Assembly: GCA_036721855.1 (NCBI GenBank)
Contig: DAIMKF010000005.1
Location: 1-64,000, forward strand
From: JAHDNZ01 sp036721855
GTDB lineage: Bacteria > Bacillota > DTU065
Length of the DNA: 64,000 nt
Direction: 5' to 3'
Under the pieces are notes generated by a model. It did no database searches and was not told the DNA's origin. It saw only the letters and a list, made by a program, of their open reading frames with translations. Every line of letters starts with the position of its first letter. Within the stretch, counting starts at the first letter, position 1. Below, in pieces: positions 59,100 through 64,000 of this stretch. The position numbers and the translations under genes were made by a program.

Positions 59100-59759
59100 A
59101 TGAAAATAATGCGTGCAATCGAACTTAGTAAAACTTACCGAGATGGCGAAAAGGAAACAGAAGTACTGAGGCACATAAATTTAAGTATTGATGAAGGAGA
59201 ATTTGTGGCCATAGCAGGTCCGTCAGGCTCCGGTAAAAGCACTTTACTTGGACTTTTAGCCGGGCTTGATAAACCAACTGCCGGTCATGTATTTATTGGG
59301 GAAAATGAAATTACTTCTTTAAATGAGAATTTACTCGCAAAGATCAGAGGCAAAATGTTAGGTTTTGTCTTCCAGTCATTTAATCTTATTCCCACCCTTA
59401 ACGCTTTAGAAAATATAGAACTACCACTGCTTTTAAATAAGATCTATGATGTTAAAAAAGCCAGAGAACTCCTTGATCTTGTCGGTTTATCTCACCGCGG
59501 CAGACACTATCCCAACCAGCTCTCAGGCGGTGAACAACAAAGAGTTGCCATAGCCAGAGCTTTAGTTTGTGATCCCCCCATTATTTTAGCTGACGAACCT
59601 ACCGGTAACCTAGACAGCAAAAACAGTAAGACTGTAACCGAGCTTTTAGCAAATCTTTCCGAAGAGAGAAATAAAACTGTCATTGTAGTGACTCATGATC
59701 TGGATTTTGCTCAAAAAGCACACCGCATTATCCATATTAACGACGGATGTATTCAATAA
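59100..59759 (+). CDS. ABC transporter ATPase, LolD/MacB/YbbA type
   Basis: ABC ATPase of the group that works with FtsX-fold permeases. Walker A is AGPSGSGKSTLLGLLAGL near residue 38, the Q-loop is GFVFQSFNLIPTL near 87, the signature is QLSGGEQQRVAIARAL near 140, Walker B is PIILADEPTGNLDSKNS near 158 and the H-loop His is in VVTHDLDFAQ. Length 219 is typical. The ribosome site GAGGTG is about 12 nt from the start. The permease gene follows by 12 nt. Confidence 0.92.
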   Translation: MKIMRAIELSKTYRDGEKETEVLRHINLSIDEGEFVAIAGPSGSGKSTLLGLLAGLDKPTAGHVFIGENEITSLNENLLAKIRGKMLGFVFQSFNLIPTLNALENIELPLLLNKIYDVKKARELLDLVGLSHRGRHYPNQLSGGEQQRVAIARALVCDPPIILADEPTGNLDSKNSKTVTELLANLSEERNKTVIVVTHDLDFAQKAHRIIHINDGCIQ

Positions 59760-59771
59760 GGAGGGATATCT

Positions 59772-62294
59772 ATGCATCTTTTTGCCTTTGCACTTAAGAC
59801 TTTACCGGCTGAATTAAAAAGCGCTTGGCAGAGATCGCTTTTGATTGTACTTTGTCTAGCTGTAGGTATCGCCTCCATCTCGGCTGTTAAAATATATACC
59901 GACTCCGCTTTATTATATTTTACCAGCAATATCAAAGATTACTTCGGTGCAGACATTATTATCTCTTTACCTGAAAAATGCACACCTGAGCAAGAAGAGT
60001 TTCTTTTTAATCAAGACCTTGGAGTTCTTACCCTGGTAGAAAACCATAATCAAATAGCTTTTAATCCTTTTAACAAACAATATAACATGCCGGTGCAAGT
60101 GACTGTAATTGACCCTGATATTTACCCTTTATATGGTTCGCTAAAACTTTTAGATGGCAGTTTACCTAAAGCCCTACTCCAAGAAAAACAAGCAGCTATA
60201 GTTTCAGCTTCCTTATTTGAACAACTCCAACTTAAACAAGATAGCCTTGTAATTGTTGGTAACACTCCTTATATTATTCGGGGCATTTTAGAAAGCAAAG
60301 AAGTTCCCGATGGTTTTATGGGGCGAATCTATACCGCAACAAAACCGGGGCTTCTTGGAGGAGCTCTTTCTAATAACCAGGCCTATCTGAAACTTGATCC
60401 TGATCTAAAACTTAAAACAGCAAAAGAGAAGATTGCTACCGTCTTTGATACTGAACGTATCTCCTCCTTTGATGAAGTTAACAGTCAGATCAACCAGTTT
60501 ACCAAAATACTAGGTAGTGTTGCTTTAATTGCGGCTCTGGCATCATTGCTACTTGGAGGCTTAGGTATAGCTAATGCAGCCCAGGTAATTGCCCGTCAAA
60601 AGCTCAAGCAAAGTGCCATTATGAAATGCCTCGGAGGCAACACAGCTCAGATTGTTTTTATCATTCTCATGCAAATAACTTTTATCGGTCTGGTAGGCAT
60701 TTTACTCGGGTTTTTCCTTGGCTGGGCACTTACAGGTGTTTTTCCAGTTTTGTTTAAAGAAATAATCTCGGTTAATATCCCCATCCAACCAAACTTTAAA
60801 ACCTTTGGGCAAGTTGCAACTTTAGGATTGCTGGTAACTATCTTCTTTGCTCTGCTTCCTGTTTTAAAGTTTACTCGCATCAGACCTTTGGCAGTCTATC
60901 GAGATGATCATCCTGAAAAATTACTCCCCAAGAGTTCAAAACTGGTTACTAGTTTTATTGTTTTGGGACTGACTTTAATTATGGGCCTTTTTATCGGGGT
61001 AATTATCGATTTTCCGTTGGTAGGGATTGGTTTTGCTATTGGCATATTGATCTTTACCGCTTTTTTCCACTTCATAATTAATCTTATTCTAAAACTCATT
61101 CTCAAACTTCCGGTTTTCGCCTCAGTCCCCGCCAAAATGGCACGTCGAAGTCTAGAAAGACAGTCGGGGCGAGCCTCAGGCGCTGTTTTGGCATTAGCCT
61201 TAGGCATTAGCTCTATTCTTATTATTTCCTTTATGCAAAAAGACGTTTTAGACTATATGAAACAGGTTCTCAATAATCAAAAAACACCAAATATAATTGT
61301 TCTTTTAGACAGCAAAAGTGGTCCTGGTTCCGAAACTGTTATCGATTTTTTAGCTGATGATAACAGAGTTGCTGATGTATCTACACTTAAAATACTCACA
61401 GGGAGCCTAGAGCAAGTTAACCACAAACCTCTTCAGGCTGAAAATTTAACCGACCCTCGTTTTGTCATGTTAACCAAAGCCTTTGTCATCGGTGCTGTAG
61501 ATCCTCTTAAAATGCCGGCAGAACTTAACTACACCGAGGGAGAAAAACTTGCAAATGAAGACGAGATAGTGATAGAAGAATTTATCGCCTCCTCTTTGAG
61601 CCTAAAATTAGGAGACCTTCTGGAGATTAAACTAGGTGATGAAACAAAAGAGTTTAAACTTGTAGGTCTATATTCTACTAAGACCAAAGCTAAGGTTGGG
61701 GTTAATGTTAATGCTACTAGCTATGTTTGTAATGATGCCTTTGGTAATGTCAGTTCATCCTTTGCCACTGAGTTGCTCCTGGCAAGAACAAAGCCTGAGT
61801 TTGTAGGCAAAGAAGTAATCCAATCCTTAAGAGCCAATGTCGCCGATCTACGTTTTGCTTTTGATATCGGCCAACTCTTTGATATATTTAATACAATTTT
61901 CATAGCCATAACTCGCTTTATGCAATTTTTAGGTCTCTTTGCCTTGATATCCGGATTAATTATCTTGACCGGAACAATGATCCTAAATAAATGGGAAAAA
62001 AGAAAAGAAACCGCCCTTATTCGCTGCCTAGGCGGTACTACAAAAGATGTTGTTATTGTGCAGCTATGGGAAAATGGTATACTGGGAGTACTTTCCGGGG
62101 CCTTGGGCATTTGGTTTGCCAACAGTATCAGTTGGGCCATTGATACTAAAATACTAAAACTAGAGTTTATGCCTCGGCCTATGACTAATATCTTTTCTTT
62201 CTTAGTGGTAATATTGGCAGTAGTTGTGGTTGGCGCAATTGCACTTTGGGATGTTTTAAAAGAACGCCCCTTAACTGTACTGCGCAATGAATAA
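59772..62294 (+). CDS. FtsX-like ABC permease, YbbP type
   Basis: An 840-residue permease with two FtsX units. A first helix (about 20-38) precedes a large extracytoplasmic region, then three helices near 245-365 (SVALIAALASLLLGGLGIANA), two helices near 395-450, a central repeat of the first part (ARRSLERQSGRASGAVLALAL near 455) with a second extracytoplasmic region, and final helices near 715-830, ending RPLTVLRNE. The layout is that of YbbP-like proteins paired with YbbA-like ATPases. In other bacteria such pairs move or extract lipophilic molecules from the membrane; the substrate here is unknown. It is followed 34 nt later by a GNAT gene. Confidence 0.87.
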   Translation: MHLFAFALKTLPAELKSAWQRSLLIVLCLAVGIASISAVKIYTDSALLYFTSNIKDYFGADIIISLPEKCTPEQEEFLFNQDLGVLTLVENHNQIAFNPFNKQYNMPVQVTVIDPDIYPLYGSLKLLDGSLPKALLQEKQAAIVSASLFEQLQLKQDSLVIVGNTPYIIRGILESKEVPDGFMGRIYTATKPGLLGGALSNNQAYLKLDPDLKLKTAKEKIATVFDTERISSFDEVNSQINQFTKILGSVALIAALASLLLGGLGIANAAQVIARQKLKQSAIMKCLGGNTAQIVFIILMQITFIGLVGILLGFFLGWALTGVFPVLFKEIISVNIPIQPNFKTFGQVATLGLLVTIFFALLPVLKFTRIRPLAVYRDDHPEKLLPKSSKLVTSFIVLGLTLIMGLFIGVIIDFPLVGIGFAIGILIFTAFFHFIINLILKLILKLPVFASVPAKMARRSLERQSGRASGAVLALALGISSILIISFMQKDVLDYMKQVLNNQKTPNIIVLLDSKSGPGSETVIDFLADDNRVADVSTLKILTGSLEQVNHKPLQAENLTDPRFVMLTKAFVIGAVDPLKMPAELNYTEGEKLANEDEIVIEEFIASSLSLKLGDLLEIKLGDETKEFKLVGLYSTKTKAKVGVNVNATSYVCNDAFGNVSSSFATELLLARTKPEFVGKEVIQSLRANVADLRFAFDIGQLFDIFNTIFIAITRFMQFLGLFALISGLIILTGTMILNKWEKRKETALIRCLGGTTKDVVIVQLWENGILGVLSGALGIWFANSISWAIDTKILKLEFMPRPMTNIFSFLVVILAVVVVGAIALWDVLKERPLTVLRNE

Positions 62295-62328
62295 AGATAA
62301 TTGTTTTTAACTCTCAGGAGGTGCTAAT

Positions 62329-63432
62329 GTGGAAGGACCACGTCCGATAAAAAAAGAAGAATTTTCTGATCTCCTTAATCTTATCAATTATGTCTTTAGA
62401 ACAAGTTCAGGTAAAGAACCTGATATGCAGAACTGTTTTCCGCTTTTTCTCAGCGAAAAAAACCTTGCCAACCTGTTAATAATGGCTGATGGAGGCAAAC
62501 CAGTCAGTCATGCAGGTCTTTGGTTTAACGATGTACAATACTTAGGTCAAACTATGAAAGTAGGTTATTTAGGTTCTGTATGTACCGATCCTGATTACAG
62601 AGGCAAGGGATTGGCAACTAAACTTATGAGAGCTGTCCTAAATCATCTTGAAGAAAATGGGGCTGATCTGCTTTTAGTCTCTGGTGGACGTGGACTTTAT
62701 CAGCAAGCAGGATGTATAAAGGCAGGCTGTGTAAGTTGGTATACCATACCAAAAGAACCTGTTACACACTTTAACATTTCTACTAATCCACCCGTGTCTT
62801 TCCTGAATGAGCTGTGGATAAAAGAACCACTCCATTCAAAACGCTCTTTACCTAATTTTGAGGCTTTAGTTGAAGCTGCTGCTCTAGCTCGCTGTATTAA
62901 TTGTGAATCAAAAGTCTACCTAGCTACAATTAATAATACTCCTTTGGCTTATATACAAGCTGTTCAAACCAAAGATGGCTCAGTTTTTCTTTACGAATGG
63001 GCGGGAGAAAGAACAGTTCTTATAGAGATTGCTGCCTTTATTGCAAGTCTTCCCGGTTCTTGTGAAGTGCGTTGGCCTATTCCTTCCTGGGAAAAAACTC
63101 TCCTTGGCTTAATACCAAAAATAAATGGGGTAAAAGTGAGTGCCGATACGCTCTCTGGGACCTATAAAATTATCCGTTTTGCTCCTTTTATCGATAAAAT
63201 CAGTAGCTACCTCCAAGAACGATATGGTTTTAGTCGCCTAAAAGGTCTCCATCAAGAGCAGTTCCAAGTCCTTTATTATGAAGATGAATTCCTTAAATTA
63301 AAGCCCAAGGAGATGCAACAAATGTTGTTAAGTGGTATTTTGCCGGCAAATATCCCTGCAAAAATGAGAGGGGTTTTTGAAAAAGCTTTACCCTTACCTC
63401 TGCCGTGGCCGATTGGTTTTGATTTTATTTAA
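62329..63432 (+). CDS. GNAT-family N-acetyltransferase with extended C terminus
   Basis: A 367-residue acetyltransferase. The acetyl-CoA site is visible as VCTDPDYRGKGLATKLMRAVL near residue 83-103, followed by LLLVSGGRGLYQQAGC near 116; the C-terminal about 200 residues form a second domain, as in larger GNAT proteins of the Eis-like type. The start is GTG with AGGAGGTG 6 nt upstream; an overlapping ATG is in another frame. It is last in the ABC operon and is followed by a terminator. The substrate is unknown; with an exporter, small-molecule modification is possible. Confidence 0.82.
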   Translation: MEGPRPIKKEEFSDLLNLINYVFRTSSGKEPDMQNCFPLFLSEKNLANLLIMADGGKPVSHAGLWFNDVQYLGQTMKVGYLGSVCTDPDYRGKGLATKLMRAVLNHLEENGADLLLVSGGRGLYQQAGCIKAGCVSWYTIPKEPVTHFNISTNPPVSFLNELWIKEPLHSKRSLPNFEALVEAAALARCINCESKVYLATINNTPLAYIQAVQTKDGSVFLYEWAGERTVLIEIAAFIASLPGSCEVRWPIPSWEKTLLGLIPKINGVKVSADTLSGTYKIIRFAPFIDKISSYLQERYGFSRLKGLHQEQFQVLYYEDEFLKLKPKEMQQMLLSGILPANIPAKMRGVFEKALPLPLPWPIGFDFI

Positions 63433-63796
63433 ATTAAATATAGAATTTCCTAAAGGGCTTTATGCCCTTTTTTATTATTGCATATCTTATGAAGGAATTT
63501 TCTAAAGAGTGTCGAATCGTATACATCATCAACAACGCCATTAGTATTTGTTTTAGATAAAAATATAATGGCTTATACTTGTAACAGTTAAAAGGCCCTT
63601 TTTAACCTCCTTGTAGCCAGATATCCTTTCAAAGGTAAAACACTTAAAATTTTAGTTTGTGGTATAAACTACCCTTAAAGGGTAAACTAACCTTAATTAA
63701 ACTTTTAGGTCTTTTATTTGCTAGTATATAAAAAAGCTTTTTTTCAACTAGATCCTACCAGTTTAACTGGTTTTTAAATCAAGAGGAGGTAAAATA
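63433..63796. other. 364-base AT-rich leader region of the last gene
   Basis: Beyond the terminator it contains three short dyads: GTTAAAAGG / CCTTTTTAAC near 63586, TACCCTT / AAGGGTA near 63668-63682, and ACCAGT / ACTGGT (63757-63771) followed by T's. The last resembles a weak attenuator 25 nt before the start codon. No gene or known riboswitch recognised. Confidence 0.4.
63452..63474 (+). terminator. intrinsic terminator of the ABC-GNAT operon
   Basis: AAAGGGC (63452-63458) pairs with GCCCTTT (63464-63470) with a T run after it. Confidence 0.75.
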
Positions 63797-64000
63797 ATGA
63801 AGAGGACTTTAGTACTGTTTTCAATGCTGTTAATTCTTGTGGTTTTATCCCTAACAGTTGGTGCCTACGATAAATGTGTATTGGTTAACGCTTTATCGTT
63901 AACTTACGGCTCTATAGGTGCTACCTATGAAACCCGCCATAACGATACTTTATCCTTGGTTTTGGGTGCTAAGGCTAGTTTTTATGCTCTAAGCAGAGCT
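63797..64000 (+). CDS. secreted protein, barrel-like, cut by window end
   Basis: The first 68 codons of an exported protein: a signal peptide at 1-23 (KRTLVLFSMLLILVVLSLTVGA), then short alternating strands LVNALSLTYGSIGATYETRH and LSLVLGAKASFYALS that look like the start of a beta-barrel or other beta-rich surface protein. No lipobox. The ATG at 63797 has GAGGAGG 7 nt upstream. The gene runs past base 64000, so family and length cannot be judged. Confidence 0.6.
   Translation, partial: MKRTLVLFSMLLILVVLSLTVGAYDKCVLVNALSLTYGSIGATYETRHNDTLSLVLGAKASFYALSRA

Noticed and set aside
1..64000. CRISPR arrays, rRNA, tRNA genes, prophage or complete insertion sequences
   Set aside because: None seen on reading both strands; no regular spaced repeats, cloverleaf genes or transposase frames were found.

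Overview
The window reads as chromosome of a low-GC Bacillota (Firmicutes), probably an anaerobic Clostridia-like or Limnochordia/Halanaerobiales-like lineage. The order ctsR-mcsA-mcsB-clpC, radA-disA, carD-PIN/TRAM-ispDF-cysS-mrnC-rlmB-sigH is the classical Firmicutes block, and RNA regulators of Firmicutes type are present: a CtsR box, a serine T-box, a SAM-I riboswitch and a probable TRAP-type trp leader. Several proteins nevertheless point to an outer membrane: a PEGA-repeat protein ending in a C-terminal Phe beta-barrel, a small secreted barrel-like protein ending in Trp, and three solute-binding proteins with signal peptides but no lipobox cysteine. This suggests a diderm Bacillota, which is an inference. 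I saw no rRNA, tRNA, CRISPR array, intact insertion sequence or prophage.

Layout. 0.1-14.4 kb (almost all minus strand): information-processing and stress block (sigH, rlmB, mrnC, cysS, ispDF, PIN/TRAM, carD, a small CxC/CxxC protein on the plus strand, disA, radA, a dead AAA_14 ATPase fragment, then the CtsR-controlled clpC operon). 14.6-18.5 kb: two flavoproteins and an amidohydrolase. 18.7-21.4 kb: two nearly identical solute-binding proteins in tandem, with no permease nearby. 21.6-24.8 kb: metallophosphoesterase, an unusual ParB-like/ferredoxin fusion overlapping a sirtuin gene, and an EEP-family phosphatase/nuclease. 24.8-28.0 kb: DUF4139 protein and a resA-ccdA redox pair. 28.1-31.3 kb: cell-wall amino-sugar recycling (nagB, namZ, amiE-like). 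31.4-32.7 kb: solitary trpB with a GAG-repeat leader and terminator.

32.8-39.9 kb: L,D-transpeptidase, HelD-type helicase, then an operon for a large membrane protein with an alkaline-phosphatase-like outer domain, a glycosyltransferase and an FMN-binding protein. 39.9-46.3 kb: TIM-barrel isomerase, serC-serA behind a serine T-box, a PHP-family phosphatase and a glycosidase-like protein. 46.5-49.5 kb: thyX, a YqhV-like protein, clpP, a DUF554 protein and lepB. 49.5-53.9 kb: a metQ-like binding protein under a SAM-I riboswitch, diverging from a GlpA/GlpB/DUF1667 redox set. 54.1-64 kb: envelope proteins (barrels and PEGA), an all-helical toroid-like protein, a YbbAP-like ABC exporter with a GNAT protein, and the start of another secreted protein cut by the window edge.

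The most notable items are the GAG-triplet trpB leader, the ParB-like/4Fe-4S fusion coupled to a sirtuin, and two genes whose Shine-Dalgarno is separated from the start codon by a hairpin.
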